Positions 44,339 through 54,093 of a stretch of DNA of 64,000 nt are shown piece after piece. The stretch comes from Thiosocius sp942490985 (GTDB taxonomy: Bacteria > Pseudomonadota > Gammaproteobacteria > Chromatiales > Chromatiaceae). Positions within the stretch are counted from its first letter, which is position 1. Each line of letters starts with the position of its first letter. The position numbers and the translations under genes are program-made. Location of the stretch: assembly GCA_942490985.1 (NCBI GenBank), contig CALNYW010000003.1, positions 434,001-498,000 of the forward strand. The letters run 5' to 3'. A model generated the notes under the pieces. That model was not told where the DNA came from and made no database searches. It saw only the letters and a list, made by a program, of their open reading frames with translations.

Positions 44339-44518
44339 TTAGTACGATGGCGGAGGGACGTTCGCTCGCCGCTGCTGCCGTGTCTGCTGCTGACAAGAGC
44401 AGACATTAGCTTTCTCGAGGGTAACTGGCGCAACCGGCCAAAAGCGGGCAATCGCGCCGGACCAATCAGTGGTTTGATACCGCCCATAGCGGACGCTCGG
44501 AAAACCCGCACCGCGATT

Positions 44519-44779
44519 ACGTGGGCGCAACGCCTCAAGCGGGTCTTCGGTATCGACATGCCCCAGGGCACCCTCTCTTGATGCTTCGCATCAATTCACC
44601 TTGTCGAGACCTGCCCGGCCTGCGGCGGCGCGATGCGGATCATCGCCTGCATTGAGGATTCCGACGTCATCGAGAAGATTCTCGCCCACCTGGATGCGAA
44701 AGGGGCTGAGCCACAAGCGCCGAAGCGTCCGCCGTGCCGCGCACCGCCCCAGCGAGGACTGTTCGACGAGACGGGGTGA
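44519..44779 (+). pseudogene. C-terminal remnant of an IS91-family transposase
   Basis: One frame reads TWAQRLKRVFGID and, after an interruption, ETCPACGGAMRIIACIEDSD, VIEKILAHLDAKGAEPQAP and a final GLFDETG before TGA at 44777. This is the conserved end of IS91-type transposases. Between GID and ETC sits a 45-base in-frame insertion (44559-44603) containing a stop and a perfect inverted repeat. All of the N-terminal and catalytic parts are missing. It marks the left side of the PFOR cassette. Confidence 0.75.
44559..44603 (+). repeat. 45-bp palindromic insertion in the IS91 remnant
   Basis: Removing bases 44559-44603 restores the expected junction (...GGTATCGACA + TCGAGACC...). The insert holds TTGATGC-TTC-GCATCAA, a 7-bp-arm hairpin. 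It resembles the hairpin elements in the right-hand IS91 remnant in size and placement, but not closely in sequence. Confidence 0.6.
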
Positions 44780-45024
44780 CAACCCCAGGATGACCTCGTC
44801 CGGGCCGTGCCGTCAGCGGCACGGCCATGGCGGCGCCTGGCCGGGAAACAGGCGGGGAGGGGGAAATCGGGCCGGCGCGGCCGTCTTCGGGAAGAGTTCG
44901 GGGCCGTGATGCCGATCTACACACCGATGGGTGACCCGGCGTGGCCGGCTGACGGCCGATGCCCAGGCTGCCCGGGGGGCGATCAGGCGAAACTGCCCGC
45001 TGCGAGCCAACCAAATTAAGGTGG
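44780..45024. other. Short non-coding spacer between IS91 remnant and truncated nei
   Basis: High-GC sequence with no recognisable gene. Open frames on both strands have no start signals or motifs. It probably contains the rearrangement joint that truncated nei. Confidence 0.4.
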
Positions 45025-45441
45025 CTAATACTGCCTGCGCCATGTGATGTCGGGGTCAAGCAGGTCGGGTCCGAGTTTCGCGCGGAAAGGATGTGTCAGT
45101 TCCTCCTGCGCGGTGAGCACGGCGATGTCTGACGCGCTGTAGAGCAGGGCGCTGTGCCCCGAGGTATGCAGTGCGACCCGGAGATTGCGGCCGGTCTCAG
45201 GTGGTTTGCCTCTCGGGCAGACGCGCCAGACACCGCACAACTGGTTGTGCGCGTAGAGATTCAGCCCATTGGTGAAGCGGACCAGCAGGGCCTTGCCGTG
45301 GGTGTCGACCCGGGCGCCACTCAGTTCCGGGCCGAGGCGCTGCAGCCGTTTCAGGCCGAACCAGGCCTGTTCGACGAGCTGGCGCTCGAGTACGGCCGCT
45401 ATGCGATCGGCGGCGCGGCGGATCTCCGGGCCTTCAGGCAT
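45025..45441 (-). pseudogene. nei: Endonuclease VIII-like DNA glycosylase, truncated
   Basis: A 138-residue frame. It starts MPEGPEIRRAADRIAAVLER, with the catalytic Pro2-Glu3 of the Fpg/Nei family, and continues through THGKALLVRFTNGLNLYAHN, NLRVALHTSGHSALLYSASD and LGPDLLDPDITWRRQY, then stops. Full Nei proteins are about 260 residues: the helix-two-turn-helix DNA-binding domain and zinc finger are entirely missing. The cut lies beside the IS91 remnant, so transposon-linked deletion is likely. The product is presumably inactive. Confidence 0.8.
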
Positions 45442-46024
45442 GCCGGCCTGGCCGATCGCGGGAGACGTTTTGCGATCTCGTCAGGCGATAGCTGCGGTTG
45501 TCGACGTTCACTTTCTTTTCGGTAAGTGCAGGCGAGGCGACCGTACCATCGGCGGCATTGGGGAAATATCCCGTCAGCTGGGTTCGGGCTGCATGCGTAT
45601 CGCGCCGTGCACGCCACAGCGGCCTGCTGCGCCGCAGCAATACATCGTCAAGGCCCTGGCGACTGGCCGGCAAAGCGCGCCTTGCGACAGCCAGCGCCAG
45701 GGTCTCGACGTCGCAGGCCCGACCTGGCAAACCGGACCTGTCGGTTTGTCCCCGGATTCTGCCGAACCAACGGCTCTTCTTTTTCTGGATTGACTACAAT
45801 CCCCTCCTGAAGGACGGGATGGCAATCTGCACAGGTCGTCCGAAATCACGCAGAACACCCGCGCGGCGTACGGTACGGCCGGTAACGCGTCCGTTCCAAT
45901 GCCGCGGGCTTTGTTTCTTGGGCGACTGAACGGCTGCATCTTCGGCAGTCGGGACGTTGGCCTCCACATGATCGATCGCTCAACATCGGGCCGGCGAACT
46001 TCGGGCCGGCACAGGAGAACACAG
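45442..46024. other. Leader region of the PFOR gene, no supported gene
   Basis: Minus-strand frames (for example 45434-45730) have no identifiable family. A GGGCCGGCGAACTTCGGGCCGGC-like inverted segment lies about 20 bases before the ribosome site (AGGAGA, 46013-46018) of the PFOR gene. No clear promoter boxes are seen. Confidence 0.4.
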
Positions 46025-49000
46025 ATGGCGTATTCGCAAGCGGGCGACCAGGGACAGGACGACGTCGGGGCCACATCAGCGCAGATGACGAAGGACAGGG
46101 CGCGTCCACCCAGGGAGGCCGGCAACCCGACCTACCCCGGCATCGAAGCCGTCATCCATGGCAACGGCGCGGTCGCGTATGTGATGGGGCATGTGTGCGG
46201 CGGCGTGATCGGCTATCCGATCACGCCATCGACTGAGATCTCCGAGCTGTTCGAGGCGTATCGAGCCAAGGGCGGCTGCAACGTCTGGGGCAAGCACCCG
46301 TTCTTCTTCGAGCCCGAGGGCGAGCATTCCGCGCAGAGTGGCGCGCTGGGCGCGACGCTGACCGGCGGGCGATTCATGTCCAATGCATCCTCCAGCCAGG
46401 GCATCCTCTACGCGCTGGAATCGCACTATGTCACGGTCGGCAAGAAGGCCGGCGGCTTCGTACTGCAGGTCGCCGCGCGGGCGGTATCGCGACACTCGCT
46501 CAACGTCATGGCCGGGCACGACGATGTCTATGCCCTGTTGTCATCCGGTTACACGATCCTGTTCGGCAGCAACCCGCAGGAGGCGGCCGACCTCGCGGCG
46601 ATCGCCTATCGCGTGAGTTCGCTGTCGATGGTGCCGGTTGCCAATGCAATGGACGGTTTCGCGACCAGCCACATGCAGTGCGAGACGCTGCTGCCGGAAC
46701 CCGAGATGTTGAAGACCTTCCTCGGCGATCCGGCGGGCCGCATCAAGTGCCCGACCGTCGCACAGGAGATGCTGTACGGCGCCAAGGGGCGCGTCTACCA
46801 ACTGCGGGAGTTCCTGAAGCGGCACAGTGGCGACATCCTGGTAGCAAAGCTGGACGCGCTGCAGGCGTTTCTCGAGCGGCATGCCGACGACATCGAGCGC
46901 GACACTGACGGTCAGCTGGTCGCCGAGACGCTCGAGTGGATCCCCGACGAGCTGCACGGCATGTGGCGTCGGCAATGGATCCACGCCTGGGAGAAGGGGA
47001 CGCGCCAGCTGGTGCCGGCGATGGTCGACTGCAACAATCCCGGGCTCAGCGGCGGCGTGCAGAACCAGCCCGACTTCCAGGCCGGCGTGGCCGACCACGG
47101 GACACACTTCGTCAACCAGGTGCCGCGCTTCGTCCGGCAGGCAATGGATGAGTACGGTGCCCTGACTGGCCGCTGGTACGACCCGGTACACGGCTTCATG
47201 GCCGATGACGCCGACCATGTCATCGTTGCGCTGGGATCGATCACCGACGACGCCGAGGCCGTGGTCACGCACCTGCGCGCACAGGGCAAGAAGGTCGGCG
47301 TGATCTCGATCAAGCTGCTGCAGCCCTTCCCCGAGGCCGAACTCATTGCCGCCCTGCAAGATAAGAAGGCCGTGACCGTACTCGAGCGGTCGGAAGTGAC
47401 CGCACTGACCAACCTGGTCACGAAGGCGCTGTTCAAGGCGGCCGAGAATGCCAGTATCATCCGGCACCAAGACATTCCGCCGATGACGACACTGCCCAAG
47501 CTCAGCACCGGGGTCTTCGGCATCGGGGCACACGACCTGCAGCCGAGGCACCTGGTCGCGGCCTACCGCAACATGGAAAGCAGCTTGAACGTGCCGTTTT
47601 TCTACCTGGGCTCGCAGTTCTTCGACAAGGACCCCTCGCCGGAGAACGCAGCGCTGCAGCAGCGGCTGCGGCAGGCCTACCCCGAAACCGAGTTCATGGC
47701 CTTCGATACGAAGGAGAACCCGTCGCTGCTACCCGAGGGTGCCTTTCGTATCCGGTTCCACTCGATCGGCGGCTACGGCACCATCGCTACCGGGAAGCTG
47801 TTGACCGATATCCTCGCCGGCGTACTCGGCCTGCATTCCAAGTCGGCTCCGAAATACGGTTCGGAGAAGAGCGGCGCGCCGACCAGCTTCTATATCACGC
47901 TGAGCCCCGAGCCGATCAAGATCACGAACGCCGAGCTCGAAGACGTCGAGATCGTCATGTCGCCGGACCACAAGGTGTTCAGCCACACGAACCCGCTGCG
48001 CGGTCTTGGCCAGGACGGCACACTGATCATGCAGTCCCACCACACGCCGCTCGAGGTCTGGCAGCAACTGCCGGCGCATGCGCGGAAGACCATCCGTGAA
48101 AAGAACATCCGGCTGTTCATCGTTGATGCGTTCGGCGTCGCGAAGCGACACGCACCATCGCCCGATCTCGAGGTCCGCATGATGGGCATCGCCTTCATCG
48201 GCGCGATCTGCGGGCATGTTGATCAGGTTGTCGCCGACTGCACCGAGGAGGTCATCCTCGAAAAGGTGCAGCAGCAGATCGCGAAGAAGTTCGGCGCCAA
48301 GGGCCAGGTTGTCATCGACAGCAATATGAAGGTCGTGCGCGACGGCATGCGGGCCACCACCGAGGTCGACTACAGGGCTGCGGAGTTCGAACAGGCGGAG
48401 AAACTGGTCGTCATGCAGCCCGCGCAGGGCATCGAAGTCTCGGCCTGCATGTCCGGTTGTACCAGCAGTTCCGTCGCCAACGGCCTGTTCGATCCGGACT
48501 ACTACAACCAGATCCTGGCTGATCGCTTCAAGGATGGCAGCATCGGCGAGGCCGCGGTCATGCCGGGCCATGGGCTGTTCATACCCAGGGCCAGCGCGGC
48601 GTGGAAGGACAAGGGGCTGTTCCGGCTCCAGGTGCCCGAGTACGCCGCCCATCTGTGTACCGGCTGCATGGAGTGCGCCGTCGTATGCCCCGATGCCGCG
48701 ATCCCGAACACCGTGCACGAGATCCACGACCTGCTGCTGACCGGGATCGGCAAGCTTGAGATCACCGAGGCGCACCGGCAACAGATGACGAGCCAGGTCT
48801 TTTCGCTGACCAAGCTCGTCCGCGAGGCCTACCGTAACCTGCCGAGCAAGGATCCGAAGTCTTTCAGCACGATCGTTGCCGAGGCGATTGGCGAACTCGG
48901 TATCGAGAACGCCAGCCTCCGGCATGATTTCGACCAGCTGGCCGGAGTGCTCCAGTGTTTTCCGGTCGCGAAGACACGGCCCTTCTTCGATGCGATGGAG

Positions 49001-51157
49001 AAGAAGACCGCCGGGACCGGCGGCCTCTACTCGGTGAACATCGACCCGTGGAAATGCACCGGCTGTGCCGAATGCGTCGATGTGTGCGGCCCCGGCGCAC
49101 TCAGTGTGCGCCGTCAGAGCAGTGCGGCCCAGGCCGAGATGGAGAAGAACTTCGGCTTTCTGAGCCTGCTGCCGAATACCGCCGCACGCTTCACCGAAGA
49201 CGCGCTGCAGCCGGGCGGCGACAGCAAGCGCCTGCTGCTCGATCACGACAACTACTACGCGATGACCGGCGGCCATGGTGCCTGCCGCGGCTGCGGCGAG
49301 GTCACCGCCATCCGGCTGTTGACCGCGACCAACCGCGCGATCCACGAAAACCTGCGCAAGCAGCATATCCATGAGCTCGAGGAACTGATCGGCGCGCTCG
49401 GTGCCAAGCTCGAAACCGTGCAGGACAGCGATCAGGATCCGCAGCGGCGCGAGCGCATGCGGGAGTGCATCCGCATCCTGGAGCACCGGCTCTACCTGTT
49501 TGAGGGCGGTCCGACCGGCGAAGGTCCGTCCGGGGAGGCCATCGCCAACGCCACCGGCTGCAGCAGCGTGTATGCCTCCACCTTTCCGTCGAACCCGTAC
49601 AAGAGTCCCTGGGTCAACAGCCTGTTCCAGGATACGCCGGCCGTTGCGAAAGGTATCTTCGAGGGCCTCTGCGCGACAGCGGTCGACGACTACCGGGCGA
49701 TGCGGGTCGCACGCCTCGATCTCGAAGACAACTACGACCCGGCGACCCACGACACCCTGTACCGCGGCTTCAACTGGCACTATTTCTCCGAAGAGGAACG
49801 TGCGCTGCTGCCCGCCGTGATTAGCATGGGTGGCGACGGCGCGACCTACGACATCGGCTTCGGCGCTTTGTCCCGGGTGCTGGTATCGGAAACGCCGTTG
49901 AAGGTCGTGATACTCAATACCGGCGCCTACTCCAACACCGGCGGCCAGACCTCGACGTCGAGCTTTACGGCGCAGGATTCCGACCTGACCCGCTTCGGCG
50001 TCGCGCACCGCGGCAAGCACGAAGACCGTAAGGAACTCGGGCTGATCGCGGCGTTCCACCCGGACGTGCTGGTTATCCAGACCTGCGCGGCGATGCAGAG
50101 CCACTTCATGCACAGCGTCATGGAGTTTCTGACCTACAACGACTCGCCGGCGGTGTTCGACACCTACACAACCTGCCAGCCCGAACACGGGATTGCCGAT
50201 GACGCTGGCAGCCGCCGCGCCATCCTCGCGGTCGAGAGCCGCATGTATCCGCTGTTCGTGCATGACCCGCGCCGCGGCGACACGCTCGCAGAGCGCTTCT
50301 CGCTCGAAGGCAACCCCGAGATCGGCAAGGACTGGATCACGACGACGCTCGACTATGTCGACGAACACGGCAACCCACGCCTACTGGAGATTCCCTTCAC
50401 CGCCGCGGATTTTGCGGTGCAGGAGGGACGGTTCAGCAAGCACTTCCGACCGATCGAAGGCGACATCGCCGGCGAGCCGGTCCCAATCCACGAGTTCATC
50501 GACCTCGACGAGACCGGCCGCTACGGCAAGATCCCGTTCATCTGGTCGACCGATGCGAATCGCCGGCTGGTCAAACTGACGATGACCCATGCCATCGTTG
50601 CCCTGACGATGGAACGGCGCAGGAACTGGCGCATGCTCGAGTACCTCGGCGGCCTGCACATCGAGCGCATGGCGGACAGCCACGTTCGGGAGATGCGGGC
50701 ATGGCAGGAGCGCTATCAGCAGTCGAACGTCGCGCGCGAGGCATCGATTGATTCCATCGCCAGGGGCATGGCGGAACTCGCCAGCGTGTCCGGCGCACCC
50801 GCGTCGCCACTGCAAGGGATCCCCGTCAACGTGATCAACACCGCGGAAAGCGGATCCTCGACGGCCGGGCAGGCACCGTCCTCCACCGGAGCTGCGGCTG
50901 CCGGCGATGTGCTGGTCGAAATCACCGAAGCGGATCAGCCGAAGTGCACGAACTGCAAGGCCTGCTATCAGGATGTCAGCGAGTTGTTCGAGCGGACGAC
51001 GATCGTCGTCGATGGCGCCAGCAAGGTGGTCAGCCGTGTGATCGCGGGCGTATTCGACCAGGTCGAGCTGACGCCCGACCTGGTACAGCGCGCATCGCGA
51101 GTCGCCGATGAGTGCGATGCGGAGATCATCCGCTTCAATCCACCCGCACAGGCCTGA
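46025..51157 (+). CDS. Pyruvate:ferredoxin (flavodoxin) oxidoreductase, extra-long form
   Basis: 1,710 residues from the ATG at 46025 (AGGAGA upstream; 42 earlier in-frame codons discounted). NifJ-like domain order: pyruvate-binding domain (YPITPSTEISELFEAYRAKG), transketolase-C-like domain near residue 400, gamma domain near 574 (SIGGYGTIATGKLLTDILAG), ferredoxin domain with LCTGCMECAVVCPDA (about 876) and KCTGCAECVDVCGPG (about 1009), and TPP domain with GGHGACRGCGEV (1081), MGGDGATYDIGFG (1269) and NTGAYSNTGGQTS (1297). Canonical enzymes are about 1,200 residues. The extra length lies between the gamma and ferredoxin domains, in a coil inside the TPP domain, and in a C-terminal ferredoxin-like module (KCTNCKACYQD, about 1640). 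The enzyme interconverts pyruvate + CoA with acetyl-CoA + CO2 using ferredoxin. The substrate could be another 2-oxoacid. Its partner gene follows 35 bases later. Confidence 0.9.
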   Translation: MAYSQAGDQGQDDVGATSAQMTKDRARPPREAGNPTYPGIEAVIHGNGAVAYVMGHVCGGVIGYPITPSTEISELFEAYRAKGGCNVWGKHPFFFEPEGEHSAQSGALGATLTGGRFMSNASSSQGILYALESHYVTVGKKAGGFVLQVAARAVSRHSLNVMAGHDDVYALLSSGYTILFGSNPQEAADLAAIAYRVSSLSMVPVANAMDGFATSHMQCETLLPEPEMLKTFLGDPAGRIKCPTVAQEMLYGAKGRVYQLREFLKRHSGDILVAKLDALQAFLERHADDIERDTDGQLVAETLEWIPDELHGMWRRQWIHAWEKGTRQLVPAMVDCNNPGLSGGVQNQPDFQAGVADHGTHFVNQVPRFVRQAMDEYGALTGRWYDPVHGFMADDADHVIVALGSITDDAEAVVTHLRAQGKKVGVISIKLLQPFPEAELIAALQDKKAVTVLERSEVTALTNLVTKALFKAAENASIIRHQDIPPMTTLPKLSTGVFGIGAHDLQPRHLVAAYRNMESSLNVPFFYLGSQFFDKDPSPENAALQQRLRQAYPETEFMAFDTKENPSLLPEGAFRIRFHSIGGYGTIATGKLLTDILAGVLGLHSKSAPKYGSEKSGAPTSFYITLSPEPIKITNAELEDVEIVMSPDHKVFSHTNPLRGLGQDGTLIMQSHHTPLEVWQQLPAHARKTIREKNIRLFIVDAFGVAKRHAPSPDLEVRMMGIAFIGAICGHVDQVVADCTEEVILEKVQQQIAKKFGAKGQVVIDSNMKVVRDGMRATTEVDYRAAEFEQAEKLVVMQPAQGIEVSACMSGCTSSSVANGLFDPDYYNQILADRFKDGSIGEAAVMPGHGLFIPRASAAWKDKGLFRLQVPEYAAHLCTGCMECAVVCPDAAIPNTVHEIHDLLLTGIGKLEITEAHRQQMTSQVFSLTKLVREAYRNLPSKDPKSFSTIVAEAIGELGIENASLRHDFDQLAGVLQCFPVAKTRPFFDAMEKKTAGTGGLYSVNIDPWKCTGCAECVDVCGPGALSVRRQSSAAQAEMEKNFGFLSLLPNTAARFTEDALQPGGDSKRLLLDHDNYYAMTGGHGACRGCGEVTAIRLLTATNRAIHENLRKQHIHELEELIGALGAKLETVQDSDQDPQRRERMRECIRILEHRLYLFEGGPTGEGPSGEAIANATGCSSVYASTFPSNPYKSPWVNSLFQDTPAVAKGIFEGLCATAVDDYRAMRVARLDLEDNYDPATHDTLYRGFNWHYFSEEERALLPAVISMGGDGATYDIGFGALSRVLVSETPLKVVILNTGAYSNTGGQTSTSSFTAQDSDLTRFGVAHRGKHEDRKELGLIAAFHPDVLVIQTCAAMQSHFMHSVMEFLTYNDSPAVFDTYTTCQPEHGIADDAGSRRAILAVESRMYPLFVHDPRRGDTLAERFSLEGNPEIGKDWITTTLDYVDEHGNPRLLEIPFTAADFAVQEGRFSKHFRPIEGDIAGEPVPIHEFIDLDETGRYGKIPFIWSTDANRRLVKLTMTHAIVALTMERRRNWRMLEYLGGLHIERMADSHVREMRAWQERYQQSNVAREASIDSIARGMAELASVSGAPASPLQGIPVNVINTAESGSSTAGQAPSSTGAAAAGDVLVEITEADQPKCTNCKACYQDVSELFERTTIVVDGASKVVSRVIAGVFDQVELTPDLVQRASRVADECDAEIIRFNPPAQA

Positions 51158-51192
51158 CTCGACTAGCGGACCACAATCTGGAGGCAACAGAG

Positions 51193-54093
51193 ATGTCACA
51201 GCGCACCGACCTGGATGCAATGACGCTGCAGCGCGGCAATCCCGACTGCGCTTATCACCAGCACGATGTCCAGCGTTACTACGAGACGCGCCTGGAGATC
51301 CAGCATAACCGCCACCATATCGACGAGGCGAATGAGGCGCTGCACGACATGGAACACGACGCTTCCGTCGAGCTGTTCCGCAAGCAGGTCGATCTGCTGA
51401 CCAAGCGCCTTGCCAATGACCCGCAGTTCTTCCGTCAGACCTTCATCACCGAAGGTATGAATGCCATCGCGTGGGAGTTCCGCCAGGACGAACTCGGCGA
51501 GACCTTCACCAAGACCCTGTGGAAGCTGCTGTGCAACAACGATGACATGAGCACGTTGTTGATGCGGTTTCTGTGGAACATCCCGCTGAAGTTCAAGCGC
51601 AAGTTCATCCGCGCGCTCGATGTCCACCTGTCGGATCGCTATTCCGTCCTGAAGGGGCTGTCGGAGGGCTGGCCGGGGTCCAACAACATACCGCCTTATA
51701 TCCGTCCGCCGGCCGAGCGTGCGAAGGATTTCGACCTCGTCAACCAGGGCTACATCGGTTACATGGGCCTGGGCTACAGCTTCCGCGAGGTCGAGCTGCT
51801 GGTCTGGCTCGAGGTGCTGCGCGACAAGCAGTGCGATGACAGGCCGTGCGAACTCGGCCATCTGCCGAAGATCGACGGCGGCGAGAACGAGGGCGGGTGC
51901 CCAGTCAAGATCCACATCCCGGAGATGATCCACCTGATGGGCGAAGGCAAGTTCAGGCAGGCCTTCCAACTAATCAAGGAGGCCAACCCGCTGCCCAATG
52001 TCACCGGTCGCGTCTGCCCGCAGGAGCTGCAGTGCCAGGGTGTCTGCACGATGAACCAGCGCCCGATCGAGATCGGTCAGCTGGAGTGGTATCTGCCGCA
52101 GAGCGAGAAGCTGCTCGATCCCGATGCCAACACCCAGGTCGGCAGTCACACCAATCCCTGGGCCCAGGCGGACAAGCCGCCGATCGCCGTCGTCGGCTCC
52201 GGCCCCGCGGGCATGATCAACGCCTATCTGCTGTCCAAGGAAGGGTATCCGGTCACGGTGTTCGAGGCCTTCCATGAGCTCGGCGGCGTGCTGCGATACG
52301 GCATCCCCGAGTTCCGCCTGCCCAACGAGCTGATCGACGACGTGGTCAAGAAGATCACCCAGATGGGCGGCAAGTTCGTCACCAATTTCATCGTTGGCAA
52401 GACCGCGACGCTGGAAGCGCTGAAACGGGCCGGCTTCTGGAAGGTCTTCGTCGGAACCGGCGCCGGGCTGCCGCGCTTCATGAACGTGCCAGGCGAGCAC
52501 ATGAACGGCATCTTGTCGGCCAACGAGTTCCTGACCCGCGTCAACCTGATGAAGGCCCACCTCGAGGACTATGAGACGCCACTGCCCGAGGTCAGGGACA
52601 AACAGGTCATCGTCATCGGCGGCGGCAATACCGCCATGGATGCCGCGCGCACCGCCAAGCGCCTGGGCGCGCACGTCGCGATTGTCTACCGCCGCACCCG
52701 CGACGCGATGCCGGCGCGTGCCGAAGAGCTCCACCATGCGCTCGAAGAGGGCATCGCGCTCAAGGTGCTGCGCGCGCCGCGCGAGTTCATCGGTGACGAA
52801 AAGACCCACTTCGTCACGCATACGAATCTCGACATCATGGAACTGGGCGAGCCCGATGCCTCCGGACGCAGGCGGCCGGTCCCGACAGGCAAGACCGAAG
52901 AGATGCAGGTCGACCTCGTGATCATGGCACTCGGCAATGCGTCCAACCCGATCGTCAAGGACTCGGAACCGCAGCTCAAGACCAGCAAATGGGGCACGAT
53001 CGAGATCAGGGCCGGGTCCCAAGAGACATCGATCAACGATGTCTACACCGGAGGCGATGCCAACCGTGGTGGGTCGACCGCGATCCGGGCAGCCGGTGAC
53101 GGTCAGGCCGCGGCACGTGAGATCGCGGGCGAGGTTCAGCTATCCAGCGACGAGGTTCGTGCGTTGGTTGCCAGCGCCGAGCGCTATACCGAGCAGGGCC
53201 AGTCCGCAAAGACGATACTCAGACGCAGCGATCTTGCCGACGGCATCGTCGAATTCGAGATCTATGCACCGCTGATCGCGAGATCCGCGCGCGCCGGGCA
53301 GTTCGTGCGCGTACTCGGTTGGGACAAGGGCGAGTTCATCCCTTTGACGCTGGCGGACTGGGATGCCGACAAAGGCACGATCGACTTGGTTGTGCAGACC
53401 CTCGGCAGCAGTTCCGGCTATATCAACCGGATGCAGCAAGGCGAATCGATCGCCGGTATCGCCGGCCCGCTCGGCCTGCCCAGCGAACTGCATCGCTACG
53501 AGAATGGTGAGACCGTGGTCTTCACGGCGGGCGGCGTCGGCCTGCCGCCGGTCTACCCGATCATGCGCGAGCATCTGCGCATGGGGAACCGTGTCACGCT
53601 GATCTCCGGTTTCCGCACCAAAGACCTGATGTTCTGGGAGCAGCCGGATGGTCGCGTCGGCCGGCTCGCGTCCGAATACCCGGACCTCCTGGACGTCGTC
53701 TACACGACCAACGACGGCAGCTTCGGCATCAACGGCTTCGTCACGACGCCGCTGAAGGACATGCTGGAGGCGATGAAGGCCGGTAGCGGACGGGCGATCG
53801 GCGAGGTTGTGACCATCGGCCCGCCGTTGATGATGCGAGCGGTCAGCGACCTGACGAAGCCGTATGGCGTCAAGACGGTGGCCAGTCTCAACTCGATCAT
53901 GGTGGACGCAACGGGCATGTGCGGCGCCTGCATGGTCCCAGTCTCGATCGATGGACAGATGGTGCGCAAGCACGCCTGTGTCGACGGCCCCGAACTCGAC
54001 GCCCATGTGATCGACTGGGACAAATTCCTGCCGCGCTTCCTGCAGTTCCGGAAACAGGAAGATGCCAACAAGGTACGCCACGGCTTCGGGTGA
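51193..54093 (+). CDS. Single-chain Nfn-like NADPH:ferredoxin oxidoreductase (GltD-like + FNR-like fusion)
   Basis: 966 residues from the ATG at 51193, with GGAGG upstream. Residues 1-230 form an uncharacterised helical domain. Then comes a glutamate-synthase-small-chain-like module: the cluster VCPQELQCQGVC (about 273), FAD-binding VVGSGPAGMINAYLLSKEG (332), NADPH-binding VIVIGGGNTAMDAARTAKRL (472) and YTGGDANRGGSTAIRAAGDG. From about 680 to the end is an NfnA/SudB-type ferredoxin-NADP reductase module: RAGQFVRVLGWDKGEFIPLT, FTAGGVGLPPVYPIMREHL and the [2Fe-2S] region TGMCGACMVPVSIDGQMVRK with ACVDGPELDAH. NfnAB couples NADH, NADPH and ferredoxin by flavin-based bifurcation; here both subunits lie in one chain. 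Its position directly behind PFOR suggests it handles that enzyme's ferredoxin electrons. Confidence 0.88.
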   Translation: MSQRTDLDAMTLQRGNPDCAYHQHDVQRYYETRLEIQHNRHHIDEANEALHDMEHDASVELFRKQVDLLTKRLANDPQFFRQTFITEGMNAIAWEFRQDELGETFTKTLWKLLCNNDDMSTLLMRFLWNIPLKFKRKFIRALDVHLSDRYSVLKGLSEGWPGSNNIPPYIRPPAERAKDFDLVNQGYIGYMGLGYSFREVELLVWLEVLRDKQCDDRPCELGHLPKIDGGENEGGCPVKIHIPEMIHLMGEGKFRQAFQLIKEANPLPNVTGRVCPQELQCQGVCTMNQRPIEIGQLEWYLPQSEKLLDPDANTQVGSHTNPWAQADKPPIAVVGSGPAGMINAYLLSKEGYPVTVFEAFHELGGVLRYGIPEFRLPNELIDDVVKKITQMGGKFVTNFIVGKTATLEALKRAGFWKVFVGTGAGLPRFMNVPGEHMNGILSANEFLTRVNLMKAHLEDYETPLPEVRDKQVIVIGGGNTAMDAARTAKRLGAHVAIVYRRTRDAMPARAEELHHALEEGIALKVLRAPREFIGDEKTHFVTHTNLDIMELGEPDASGRRRPVPTGKTEEMQVDLVIMALGNASNPIVKDSEPQLKTSKWGTIEIRAGSQETSINDVYTGGDANRGGSTAIRAAGDGQAAAREIAGEVQLSSDEVRALVASAERYTEQGQSAKTILRRSDLADGIVEFEIYAPLIARSARAGQFVRVLGWDKGEFIPLTLADWDADKGTIDLVVQTLGSSSGYINRMQQGESIAGIAGPLGLPSELHRYENGETVVFTAGGVGLPPVYPIMREHLRMGNRVTLISGFRTKDLMFWEQPDGRVGRLASEYPDLLDVVYTTNDGSFGINGFVTTPLKDMLEAMKAGSGRAIGEVVTIGPPLMMRAVSDLTKPYGVKTVASLNSIMVDATGMCGACMVPVSIDGQMVRKHACVDGPELDAHVIDWDKFLPRFLQFRKQEDANKVRHGFG

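Noticed and set aside
45434..45730. 98-codon minus-strand frame upstream of truncated nei
   Set aside because: It lacks a ribosome site and any recognisable family, and its composition looks like random GC-rich DNA.
47729..50368. 879-codon open frame on the minus strand opposite PFOR
   Set aside because: It is the antisense shadow of a high-GC gene: Arg/Val/Asp/Leu-rich, with no domain motif and no ribosome site, while the plus strand has unmistakable PFOR motifs.
51970..53022. 350-codon minus-strand frame opposite the Nfn-like gene
   Set aside because: Antisense shadow of a GC-rich coding sequence, with no recognisable motif.
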